Shown piece by piece: positions 1-7,012 of a stretch of 41,340 nt of DNA. Made by a program: the position numbers and the translations under genes. Position 1 is the first letter of the stretch. Each line of letters opens with the position of its first letter. The notes below the pieces were generated by a model. The model had not been told where the DNA came from. It was given only the letters and a program-made list of their open reading frames with translations, and did not search any database. Source of the DNA: Fidelibacterota bacterium (lineage in GTDB: Bacteria; Fidelibacterota; Marinisomatia; Marinisomatales; Marinisomataceae); contig JAQXAG010000075.1 of the NCBI GenBank assembly GCA_029253045.1, positions 1 to 41,340 of the forward strand, in the 5' to 3' direction.

Positions 1-91
1 GTACATTATCATATGTACCATATCTATTAACAATCTTATCGATACTAATAGATCCAAAAACTAATGCCTGATGTGAGTGATTTGAAGTCAT
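1..91 (-). CDS. PfkB-family carbohydrate kinase, N-terminal fragment (runs off left edge)
   Basis: The minus strand opens with ATG at 91-89 and stays open to the window edge, giving 30 residues of N-terminus. The visible segment carries LVFGSISIDKIVNRYG, which looks like the first beta strand and the G-S-x-x-x-D motif that opens ribokinase/PfkB-type sugar and nucleoside kinases. Family knowledge: these enzymes phosphorylate a sugar or nucleoside with ATP, and the substrate cannot be read from the N-terminus. No Shine-Dalgarno is visible before the ATG. The gene is divergent from mnmA, with only 33 bases between the two start codons. Because just 30 residues are visible, the family call is moderate and the start is likely but not proven. 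Confidence 0.55.
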   Translation of the reverse strand, partial: MTSNHSHQALVFGSISIDKIVNRYGTYDNV

Positions 92-124
92 AAAATTTTT
101 TACTAAGATAACAACGTAAACAAT
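92..124. promoter_or_regulatory. 33-bp divergent promoter region between PfkB-like gene and mnmA
   Basis: Only 33 bases separate two divergent start codons, and neither has a Shine-Dalgarno. For mnmA the best match is TTGAAG at 82-87 with TAAGAT at 104-109 (16-base spacer), which would start RNA near 116 and leave a leader of about 9 bases. That -35 would lie inside the PfkB-like coding sequence. The match is weak (TAAGAT shares 4 of 6 bases with TATAAT), so this is inference. Confidence 0.3.
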
Positions 125-1231
125 ATGAAAAAAGAAAAAATAGTCTTAGGTATTAGTGGAGGCGTTGATAGCTCCGTAGCAGCGGTGTTATTACAAAAAA
201 GTGGATATGATGTGTACGGTGTATTTATGAAAAACTGGGACGATAAACATGCCATTTGCTCTGCAGAAGATGATTATGCTGATGCGCTCAGTGTATGTAA
301 AAAGTTAAATATTCCTTTAAAAAAAATTGATTATACAAATCAATATAAAGATAAAGTATTTAAGCAATTTCTAGATGATCATGTGCACGGATTGACTCCA
401 AATCCTGATATATTATGCAATAAAGAAATTAAATTTGAAGTCTTCCAAAATTACGCAAATGAAATAGGTGCTACAAAAATTGCTACAGGACATTATGCAG
501 ATAAATATGATGATAGCTCTACATGTTATTTAAAAAAAGCTACAGACCTTTCAAAAGACCAGAGCTACTTTCTTCATCAATTAGGTCAATCAGAATTAAA
601 AGGTACAATCTTCCCTTTAGGTAAAATATTAAAAAAAAATGTCAGAATAATTGCAAAAAAGTATTCTCTCATTAACTATAATAAAAAAGATAGCACTGGA
701 ATATGTTTTATTGGAGAAAGAAAGTATAATGATTTTGTAGGAAAATACTTAACCGTAGAGAAGGGAAATATTCAGTCTCTTGATGGAGAAATTTTAGGGA
801 CCCATAATGGTCATATCTATTTTACAATCGGCCAAAGGAAAGGTTTGGGTATTGGTGCAAGACTCACTTCGCAAGACAAGCCTTGGTATGTAGTAAAAAA
901 AGATATTGATAAAAACATTATTTTCGTAGCTCAAGGTGAAAATCATCCTGCACTTTTTAGCAAACAAATTATAGTAGAGCATGTAAATTGGATTAATCTA
1001 AAACCTAAAACATTCCCAAAAAAATATTTTGCCAAAGTAAGATACAGGGATAAAGATAAGCTATGTACTATTTTTTCATTAGATAACGATACATATCTCG
1101 TTAAATTTAAATCTAAACAAAAGGCCATTACTCCAGGACAATCAATTGTCTTATATGACAAAGAAGGTGTTTGTATTGGAGGTGGTATTATTTCAAAAAG
1201 AGATATACCTTTTTTGAAGGAGAGTATTTAA
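125..1231 (+). CDS. mnmA: tRNA-specific 2-thiouridylase MnmA
   Basis: MnmA adenylates and then thiolates uridine 34 in the anticodons of tRNA-Lys, tRNA-Glu and tRNA-Gln, using persulfide sulfur relayed to it in the cytoplasm. The N-terminus carries the ATP-pyrophosphatase PP-loop SGGVDSS at residues 11-17. The two catalytic cysteines are present: Cys98 in NPDILCNKEIKF and Cys194 in STGICFIGERKY. The 368-residue length is typical of the family, and the C-terminal beta-barrel region (FTIGQRKGLGIG onward) is complete. The gene starts a seven-gene operon; its stop directly abuts the GTG of the next gene. Its substrate tRNA-Lys(UUU) is encoded at 6913 in this same window. Confidence 0.96.
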   Translation: MKKEKIVLGISGGVDSSVAAVLLQKSGYDVYGVFMKNWDDKHAICSAEDDYADALSVCKKLNIPLKKIDYTNQYKDKVFKQFLDDHVHGLTPNPDILCNKEIKFEVFQNYANEIGATKIATGHYADKYDDSSTCYLKKATDLSKDQSYFLHQLGQSELKGTIFPLGKILKKNVRIIAKKYSLINYNKKDSTGICFIGERKYNDFVGKYLTVEKGNIQSLDGEILGTHNGHIYFTIGQRKGLGIGARLTSQDKPWYVVKKDIDKNIIFVAQGENHPALFSKQIIVEHVNWINLKPKTFPKKYFAKVRYRDKDKLCTIFSLDNDTYLVKFKSKQKAITPGQSIVLYDKEGVCIGGGIISKRDIPFLKESI

Positions 1232-1960
1232 GTGAGCAATAAATTACATATTGGTATTCTTGCAGCTGGAAAAGGCTCAAGAATGGAGTCTACATTACCC
1301 AAGGTCTTACATAAATTAAACGGTAAAAGCTTAATTGACTATGTACTAGAAACCGCATCAGAACTAAATCCAGAATCTACAACGCTTGTAGTTGGTTTTG
1401 AAAAAGATCTCGTAAAGAGCCATACTCAAAATTATAAAGTGAACTACGTATCTCAAGATAATCAACTAGGAACTGGCCATGCTGTATTACAAATGCAAAG
1501 CATATTAGAAAATCAGCACGGACATTTATTAATTTTATCTGGGGATGTTCCGAATATAAGCTCAAATAGTCTCTTGCCTATTATAAGTCATCATATTAAA
1601 AATAATCGCTGTGCAACAGTAGTTACTGCAGTTGTCAGTGATTCTACTGGGTATGGTCGTATTGTAAGAAATATTAATGGGGAACTACTAAAGATTGTTG
1701 AAGAAAAAGATTGTAACGATGAACAGAGAGGCATTAAAGAAATCAATTCTGGTATATTTATATTTAAAATATCAGAATTATTTCCTGAATTAAAAAACAT
1801 AAAATCTAATAACGCACAGAGTGAATACTATCTAACTGATGTTATGGAATTAATTGGCAAAAAAATGCCAGTTCATGCAAGCATAATTGAAGATTCTTCT
1901 GAAGTGCTAGGAATTAACACTATAAATCAATTAAGTGATCTGGAAAATAATAACTCATGA
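1232..1960 (+). CDS. GlmU-like NTP transferase (pyrophosphorylase domain only)
   Basis: This 242-residue protein matches the N-terminal uridylyltransferase domain of GlmU, which makes UDP-GlcNAc from UTP and GlcNAc-1-phosphate for peptidoglycan and lipid A precursors. Visible motifs are the nucleotide-binding loop LAAGKGSRM at residues 10-18 followed by PKVLHKLNGKSL, then GTGHAVLQ, YGRIVR, EINSGIFIF and QSEYYLTDV. It stops where GlmU would continue into its left-handed beta-helix acetyltransferase, so that half is absent rather than frameshifted: the next gene is unrelated and starts inside this stop codon. The start is GTG with a good Shine-Dalgarno (GAAGGAGAG at 1216-1224), directly after the mnmA stop. 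It overlaps the next gene by ATGA. The substrate is inferred from the GlmU-type motifs. Confidence 0.85.
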   Translation: MSNKLHIGILAAGKGSRMESTLPKVLHKLNGKSLIDYVLETASELNPESTTLVVGFEKDLVKSHTQNYKVNYVSQDNQLGTGHAVLQMQSILENQHGHLLILSGDVPNISSNSLLPIISHHIKNNRCATVVTAVVSDSTGYGRIVRNINGELLKIVEEKDCNDEQRGIKEINSGIFIFKISELFPELKNIKSNNAQSEYYLTDVMELIGKKMPVHASIIEDSSEVLGINTINQLSDLENNNS

Positions 1961-2430
1961 AATACTTTTTGAATGCCATTATTATTATTCTTTCATTTAT
2001 AATCATAACATTTGGATGGTCCATATCTAAAACTTTAATTGACAAAAATGCTATGACTATAATAGAGTCTTCAAGGGTAAAATCAACAACAAAAATTAAA
2101 CTATTTGAAAATTATGACAATCAAACATTAAAGGTTGGTATACTAAATGGATGTGGTGTTAGCGGAATAGGAAATCAATTTTCTGAAATGTTAAATAGTA
2201 AGTATGGACTTGTAATTGTAAGAACTGAAAATGCAGATAATTTTGACTATGAAACAACTAAAGTGGTAATCATTAACGAGTCTAATCCTAATATTGAAAA
2301 TATATTAACTATTTTAGGAATGACTATTAATGATGAAAACGTAGAATTTAATAGCTCTTATAATCCTCAAGAAGATATTCAAATAATCATTGGAAAAGAC
2401 TACTCAGATTTTCTTAACTTGAACCAATGA
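1957..2430 (+). CDS. LytR_C-domain membrane-anchored protein
   Basis: A 157-residue protein with one N-terminal membrane segment (about residues 5-23) followed by an extracytoplasmic domain. The segment VGILNGCGVSGIGNQF and the later IQIIIGKDY match the LytR C-terminal (LytR_C) fold. In LytR-CpsA-Psr enzymes this domain follows the catalytic domain, but here it stands alone behind a membrane anchor. The molecular role of stand-alone LytR_C proteins is not established; a cell-wall link is a family-based guess. It overlaps both neighbours by ATGA (1957-1960 and 2427-2430), so translation is probably coupled. LytR-type genes next to rsfS are common in bacteria, which supports the call. Confidence 0.75.
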   Translation: MKYFLNAIIIILSFIIITFGWSISKTLIDKNAMTIIESSRVKSTTKIKLFENYDNQTLKVGILNGCGVSGIGNQFSEMLNSKYGLVIVRTENADNFDYETTKVVIINESNPNIENILTILGMTINDENVEFNSSYNPQEDIQIIIGKDYSDFLNLNQ

Positions 2431-2756
2431 AAACAAATCCATTATTAAAAAAAATTGTTACGCTAGCTGAAGAAAAAAAGGCTGAAGAATTAGTAGCGCT
2501 TAACGTTACAAAAATCACTTCATTGTCTGATTATTTTGTGATTTGCTCTGCTAAGAATATGATTCAGGTCAAAGCAATTGCTGATAATATTAAAGATAAC
2601 ATTGATGAAAAGCCTTGGCGAACAGAAGGATACCAAAATTCAAATTGGATCATTATTGATTACGTAGATGTTGTAGTGCATATCTTTTTTGAAGAAACCC
2701 GTCGTTATTACGACCTCGAACGCATCTGGTTTGATGCGAAAACTGTCAAAATATAA
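2427..2756 (+). CDS. rsfS: Ribosomal silencing factor RsfS
   Basis: RsfS (RsfA/YbeB, DUF143) binds ribosomal protein L14 on the 50S subunit and blocks joining to the 30S during starvation. The 109-residue length fits the family. Diagnostic stretches are the TKITSLSDYFVICSA segment near residue 27, the conserved W-R-x-E-G at about residue 60 (PWRTEGYQNSNWIIIDYVDV) and the C-terminal FEETRRYYDLERIWFDA. It overlaps the LytR_C gene by ATGA and shares one base with the argS start (TAATG), placing it inside the operon. Confidence 0.95.
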   Translation: MKTNPLLKKIVTLAEEKKAEELVALNVTKITSLSDYFVICSAKNMIQVKAIADNIKDNIDEKPWRTEGYQNSNWIIIDYVDVVVHIFFEETRRYYDLERIWFDAKTVKI

Positions 2757-4375
2757 TGATTCAAAAGAAATTAGAATCTTTTATAGGTGAATACTTAAAA
2801 GCTAATAGTTGTGAGATTCAAAATTGGAGTGTTTCAGCTAATACAAAGCAAGGTTTTGGAGATTACTCATCTAATATTGCACTTATTTTATCAAAGAAAA
2901 TTAGACAAAATCCAATGGAAATTGCCGAAAAAATAGTTGCATCTCATAATAAAGATGAATCTCTCTTTTCTTTATCTGCAACCAAACCAGGATTCGTCAA
3001 TTTTCACATTTCTGTCGATTATTATTTAAATATTTTAAAAAAAATTTTAGATGAAGGAACTGATTTTGGTAAACCTGTTAAGCATGCTAAAACTGCGAAT
3101 GTAGAATTTGTAAGTAGTAATCCTACCGGTCCACTTACTGCCGGTCATGGTAGAAATACAATACTTGGCGATATGGTATCAAGCATTCTAACATGGCACG
3201 GCTATAATGTTACACGAGAGTATTACTACAATAATGCAGGTAAACAAATGCGAATGCTAACTGAATCTTCTTATGCAAAATATGCAAAGAAGATTGGTAG
3301 AGACGTAGCTCCACCTGAGAGTGGCTATATTGGAGAATACTTAGATGATATTGCCAATGAAATCATTCAAAAGTTTGGTAAAAATTTAGATTCAGACAGT
3401 GTGGAATTTCGAAAATTTACAGAAAAAAAGATTTTTGATAGCATTAAAGGTACTTTAAAAAGCCTTGGTATTGAATTTGACATTTTTTCAGAAGAACAAA
3501 GCCTATATGAAAATGGTGCTATTAATAATGTATTGAGAAGATTAGAAGAATTATCCTTATCATATAAAAAAGATGGGGCTACATGGTTTAAAACAACTAG
3601 CTTGGGCAAAAAAGAAGATAAAGTTTTAGTAAAAAGTACTGGTGAGCCAACATACCGTCTACCAGATATTGCATATCATATAGATAAAGTAGAAAGAGAA
3701 TTTGATTTAATAGTAGATATATTCGGAGCAGATCATATTGATACTTATCCAGATGTATTACTAGGATTGGAAGCTTTAGGTGTCAAAACAGATCATATTA
3801 AAGTAATCATACACCAATTTGTTACTCTTAAAAAAGGTGATGAGGTCGTAAAAATGTCTACTCGAAAAGCAAATTTTATTACACTTGATGATTTAGTAGA
3901 GCAGTTAGGTGTAGATGTTGTGAGATATTTCTTTATTATGAGAGGCGCAAATAGCCATCTAGATTTTGATTTTGATTTAGCTAAAGATGAATCTGAAAAA
4001 AATCCGGTTTATTATTTACAATATGCGCATGCAAGAATTTCTAATTTGATTATAAGATATGATAATGAGATTAAAGAAAAGACAGATCTTGATATGAGTC
4101 TCTTAAATGAAAAAGATGAAGTATCTCTTATAAAGAAATTATCAGCATTCCCTACAAAAATGAATGAATTACACCAATCTTTAGAGCCAAGGAAATTAGC
4201 TACCTATCTTGAAGAAGTTGCTGCAGCATACCATAAGTTTTATGGTAACCATAAAGTCATTAATCTTGATAATATTCCATTATCTTATGCAAGAAAAAAT
4301 CTTTGTAATGCTACGCAAATTATTTTAAAAACAGGGTTATCTATTTTAGGAATTACTGCTCCTGAAAAAATGTAA
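2756..4375 (+). CDS. argS: Arginyl-tRNA synthetase
   Basis: Class I aminoacyl-tRNA synthetase that charges tRNA-Arg in the cytoplasm. The 539-residue protein has the N-terminal Add1 domain specific to ArgRS (residues 1 to about 90). The nucleotide-binding segment VSSNPTGPLTAGHGRN follows, with the HIGH-equivalent GHGR near residue 130. The catalytic fold carries the KMSKS-equivalent VKMSTRK near residue 366, and a helical anticodon-binding domain fills the last 120 residues. The HIGH and KMSKS variants are usual for ArgRS. Its start overlaps the rsfS stop by one base, and six bases separate its stop from the amine oxidase gene. Confidence 0.97.
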   Translation: MIQKKLESFIGEYLKANSCEIQNWSVSANTKQGFGDYSSNIALILSKKIRQNPMEIAEKIVASHNKDESLFSLSATKPGFVNFHISVDYYLNILKKILDEGTDFGKPVKHAKTANVEFVSSNPTGPLTAGHGRNTILGDMVSSILTWHGYNVTREYYYNNAGKQMRMLTESSYAKYAKKIGRDVAPPESGYIGEYLDDIANEIIQKFGKNLDSDSVEFRKFTEKKIFDSIKGTLKSLGIEFDIFSEEQSLYENGAINNVLRRLEELSLSYKKDGATWFKTTSLGKKEDKVLVKSTGEPTYRLPDIAYHIDKVEREFDLIVDIFGADHIDTYPDVLLGLEALGVKTDHIKVIIHQFVTLKKGDEVVKMSTRKANFITLDDLVEQLGVDVVRYFFIMRGANSHLDFDFDLAKDESEKNPVYYLQYAHARISNLIIRYDNEIKEKTDLDMSLLNEKDEVSLIKKLSAFPTKMNELHQSLEPRKLATYLEEVAAAYHKFYGNHKVINLDNIPLSYARKNLCNATQIILKTGLSILGITAPEKM

Positions 4376-4381
4376 AATAGC

Positions 4382-5614
4382 ATGTCTGATATAACAAGAC
4401 GAGAATTTATTCGAAGAAGCTTAATACTTTCTGCTGGTGCATCATTGATAATTTCTTGTGAGGACAACGAAAATATTCCATCTAATCCTATCTCAAGCTC
4501 TCCAGGAATGCTGAGCTCAAATGGTAATGCAAAAAAAATTATAGTAATAGGTGCTGGTATGTCTGGGTTGGTTGCGGCATATGAATTAGTTAGAGTTGGG
4601 CATGATGTGACTATTTTAGAAGCGAGAGATAGAATAGGTGGCCGAGTCCTTACTATTCGATCCCCATTTTCGAATAACCATTTTGCAGAAGGTGGTGCTG
4701 CGAGAATCAAGCCCAGCCATAATCTAACCCTTGGTTATGCCAATCATTTCAATTTAAACTTAGACCCCTTTTATGCTACTTCTGGAGATTATGTAAATAT
4801 GTCAAATGGGAATCGTGAAATTATTTCAAATAATACTTACTTAAATACTAGCTATGGTTCCATTTTACGTAATGAATATTTGAAAATACGGGGCGGGTCA
4901 GATCTCCTGCCACATTCATTTTATAATTCTAGCGCTTTAAATAATAAAATATATCTTGGGGTTCCAGTTACTTCTATTCACCAACAGAATAATAATGTAA
5001 CTGTCCAAACTTCTAATGGTAATCAATTTATTGCTGATAGAGTACTATGTACGGTACCTATAACGGTACTTAATAAAATTCAATTTACTCCACCGCTATC
5101 ACCCGAAAAGCAAACTGCAATGAACGGTGGATATCGCTATGCACCCTCAACTAGAGTTTATATGCAATTTCAAAATAGATTCTGGGAAAATGAATCTTTG
5201 AATGGTTGGGGTAATAGTGATATACCTGAAGAAATATGGCAACCTACATGGGACTTGGCAGGCTCTACTGGAATCATAATGTCTTATTTGCGTTGGACTG
5301 CTGCACAAGAAATGGATGCATTAAGTGAAGAAGAACGTATCAATTATATATTAAGTCGTTGGGAAAATATTTTTCCTGGTGCAGCCAGTAGTCTACAAAG
5401 TGGGATGTCTCAATCTTGGGCTGAAGAAGAATGGTCTAAAGGCGCATGGGCCTCACCTACAGGCTCTCAAGATGCCGCTCTGGCAAATCATATCGGCTTA
5501 GCTGAAGATCGTATTCATTTTGCTGGTGAGCATGCATCAGATGATCATGGCTGGATGCAAGGGGCATTGTTTTCTGGACTGCGTGCAGCTGCAGAAATTA
5601 ATGAAGGAAATTGA
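4382..5614 (+). CDS. Flavin amine oxidase, Tat-exported lipoprotein
   Basis: A 410-residue FAD-dependent oxidase of the monoamine oxidase/NAD(P)-binding Rossmann family. The N-terminus has a twin-arginine motif (TRREFI, Arg6-Arg7) and a hydrophobic stretch ending in the lipobox LIISC with Cys26. Together these predict export of a folded, cofactor-loaded protein by Tat and then lipid anchoring. The dinucleotide-binding motif GAGMSG is at residues 57-62, followed by the acidic end of strand 2 and GGRV (ILEARDRIGGRV). The C-terminal FAD motif IHFAGEHASDDHGWMQGAL is intact. The substrate could be an amine, an amino acid or a carotenoid-like molecule; sequence alone does not tell. No Shine-Dalgarno precedes the ATG. 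The stop overlaps the next gene by one base (TGATG). Confidence 0.85.
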   Translation: MSDITRREFIRRSLILSAGASLIISCEDNENIPSNPISSSPGMLSSNGNAKKIIVIGAGMSGLVAAYELVRVGHDVTILEARDRIGGRVLTIRSPFSNNHFAEGGAARIKPSHNLTLGYANHFNLNLDPFYATSGDYVNMSNGNREIISNNTYLNTSYGSILRNEYLKIRGGSDLLPHSFYNSSALNNKIYLGVPVTSIHQQNNNVTVQTSNGNQFIADRVLCTVPITVLNKIQFTPPLSPEKQTAMNGGYRYAPSTRVYMQFQNRFWENESLNGWGNSDIPEEIWQPTWDLAGSTGIIMSYLRWTAAQEMDALSEEERINYILSRWENIFPGAASSLQSGMSQSWAEEEWSKGAWASPTGSQDAALANHIGLAEDRIHFAGEHASDDHGWMQGALFSGLRAAAEINEGN

Positions 5615-6315
5615 TGCTTACTATAGGTCACAGAGGTGCTCGTGGATATATTGCAGAAAACACTATAGAATCTATACAAAAAGCTCTGGATTTAAATGTT
5701 GATGGTATTGAAATAGATGTTTTCAGATGTGCATCTGGAGAAATTGTAGTATTCCATGATACAAAACTTAAACGCCTTACTGGACATAATGGATTGATTG
5801 AAGAAACTACTTTTGAGGAATTAAAAAATATACTAGTAGCAGGAAGATATAGAATACCTACACTTCAACAGGTACTTGAAAAGATAGATGGTAAAATATT
5901 ACTAAATGTTGAACTAAAAGGTGAAAATACTGCTATTCCAACTGCAACTATACTAAAACAATATCTTAGTGATTCACAATCTGACATCAAAAAATTAATT
6001 GTTTCTAGTAAAAATTGGAAAGAATTAACACTTTTCAAAAATCTTGGTACCAATATACCTATCGGTGTGCTTAGTAATTATAATATATTTTTAGAAAAAG
6101 GATTAAACGATATAATCAAAAAGGGTGAGGAGCTGAATGCTGTAGCTATACACCCTAAATTTTCTATTTTGAATAAGAAAGCAATAGATCGGATGCACTC
6201 TGCCGGATTTTTAGTATATAGCTGGACTATCAATAGAGAAAAAGACATTAAGCGCGCAATTGCGTTAGGTGTTGATGGAATCATTACTGACTTTCCCGAT
6301 CGGATTCCAGATTAA
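5614..6315 (+). CDS. Glycerophosphodiester phosphodiesterase
   Basis: Hydrolyses glycerophosphodiesters, the deacylated forms of phospholipids, to glycerol-3-phosphate and an alcohol. The TIM-barrel GDPD signature is complete: His6 in IGHRGARG, ENT at 15-17, Glu33 and Asp35 in GIEIDV (metal ligands) and His48 in VVFHD. It has 233 residues and no signal peptide, so it is probably cytoplasmic. I chose ATG at 5614, which overlaps the previous stop as TGATG and sits behind GAAGGA; a TTG at 5611 would add one residue. It is the last gene of the operon and ends 8 bases from the 3' end of the opposing tmRNA. Confidence 0.93.
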   Translation: MLTIGHRGARGYIAENTIESIQKALDLNVDGIEIDVFRCASGEIVVFHDTKLKRLTGHNGLIEETTFEELKNILVAGRYRIPTLQQVLEKIDGKILLNVELKGENTAIPTATILKQYLSDSQSDIKKLIVSSKNWKELTLFKNLGTNIPIGVLSNYNIFLEKGLNDIIKKGEELNAVAIHPKFSILNKKAIDRMHSAGFLVYSWTINREKDIKRAIALGVDGIITDFPDRIPD

Positions 6316-6323
6316 TATATGTG

Positions 6324-6668
6324 TGGAGGCGGGGAGATTCGAACTCCCGTCCATAATAGAGAAAAGATAAATATCTACATGTTTAGTTACTCGATCAAGT
6401 TTCGCCTTATACAGGTTCAAGAACAGACGAATATAAGACTATCTTCTAAGTGGTCACTTATTTAATCGAAGCAAAAAAATAAGCTATCTCATTTTTATGA
6501 CATCATTCAGACAGCGATGAGAAACGCCTACTGGTGATGGGTTATAGCAACTAAGCTACAGCCATTTGGCCATAATCGGCACTTAATACAGTTTAGAAGT
6601 TTTGAGAGTTACTAAGCTCTACATGCAACTTAAAATTTCTTTCTAAAATGTCGAAACCGGTCGCCCCC
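6324..6668 (-). ncRNA. ssrA: tmRNA (SsrA)
   Basis: Rescues stalled ribosomes by acting first as an alanine tRNA and then as a short mRNA. On the minus strand the 5' end GGGGGCGACCGGTTTCGAC is the universal tmRNA start. The 3' end has a T-arm (GGGAG-TTCGAAT-CTCCC) and CGCCTCC, which forms a 7-bp acceptor stem with GGGGGCG at 6668-6662 (one G-U). CCA is not encoded: the bases after discriminator A6324 read CAC. The best tag reading frame is GCC at 6580-6578 to TAG at 6553-6551, giving ADYGQMAVA. An upstream in-frame TAA limits how far the tag could extend, so a few extra residues before Ala are possible. No terminator is visible downstream. Confidence 0.95.
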
Positions 6669-6711
6669 AATTGTCAAATACAATGGAAGATACGACCTTT
6701 TTTATAAACAA

Positions 6712-6745
6712 AAAAGGCTCTGTAGCGCCAACCTCAGAGCCTTTT
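6712..6745. terminator. Bidirectional terminator-like hairpin
   Basis: An 11-bp perfect stem (AAAAGGCTCTG at 6712-6722 with CAGAGCCTTTT at 6735-6745) encloses a 12-base loop. Six Ts follow on the minus strand and four on the plus strand. On plus it could end read-through from the operon finishing at 6315; on minus it lies 44 bases upstream of tmRNA and would insulate it. Confidence 0.6.
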
Positions 6746-6806
6746 CGATTGCTTGTATTTGCGTACAATATCTAATTAAAGACTACTTTAAGCTAATAGT
6801 GTTTTA

Positions 6807-6812
6807 TATAAT
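6807..6812 (+). promoter_or_regulatory. Candidate -10 box for the tRNA-Lys/gcvP transcript
   Basis: A perfect TATAAT lies about 100 bases upstream of tRNA-Lys in an A+T-rich intergenic stretch. No good -35 is found at 16-18 bases (best TACTTT at 6784-6789), so this is a weak call. The 167 bases between the hairpin and the tRNA hold nothing else I can name. Confidence 0.25.
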
Positions 6813-6912
6813 TGGGCAATACTTAAATTTAAAAATGTGAAAAAAAAAATTAAAAATCTCTTTTTTACAGTACCGAATCTGGATTCTCGACCTTAAATTA
6901 ATGCCTAGTTTT

Positions 6913-6984
6913 GCCGACGTAGCTCAATGGTAGAGCAGGGGCCTTTTAAGCCCTTGGTTGTAGGTTCGAGTCCTTCCGTCGGTA
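6913..6984 (+). tRNA. tRNA-Lys (anticodon TTT)
   Basis: The 72-base cloverleaf has acceptor arms GCCGACG (6913-6919) and CGTCGGT (6977-6983) with one G-T pair and discriminator A6984. The D-arm is GCTC-AATGGTA-GAGC. The anticodon arm is GGGGC-CTTTTAA-GCCCT, giving anticodon TTT, and the T-arm is GTAGG-TTCGAGT-CCTTC with one T-T mismatch. CCA is not encoded. It reads lysine AAA/AAG and would be thiolated by MnmA (125-1231). It lies 28 bases upstream of the gcvP ATG, on the same strand and with no terminator between them. Confidence 0.93.
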
Positions 6985-7012
6985 CTAAGTTTTATTAAAG
7001 TGGTTAATTGTA

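Noticed and set aside
4285-4710. 141-codon minus-strand ORF
   Set aside because: Antisense to the argS end and amine oxidase start, both of which are clearly coding; the peptide is a mirror of their codons.
6875-6886. GAATC-TG-GATTC palindrome upstream of tRNA-Lys
   Set aside because: A single short dyad in an A+T-rich gap with no aligned promoter; expected by chance.
7000-7012. Glycine riboswitch upstream of gcvP
   Set aside because: Only 28 bases separate the tRNA from the start codon; no room for the aptamer and no aptamer-like sequence upstream of the tRNA.
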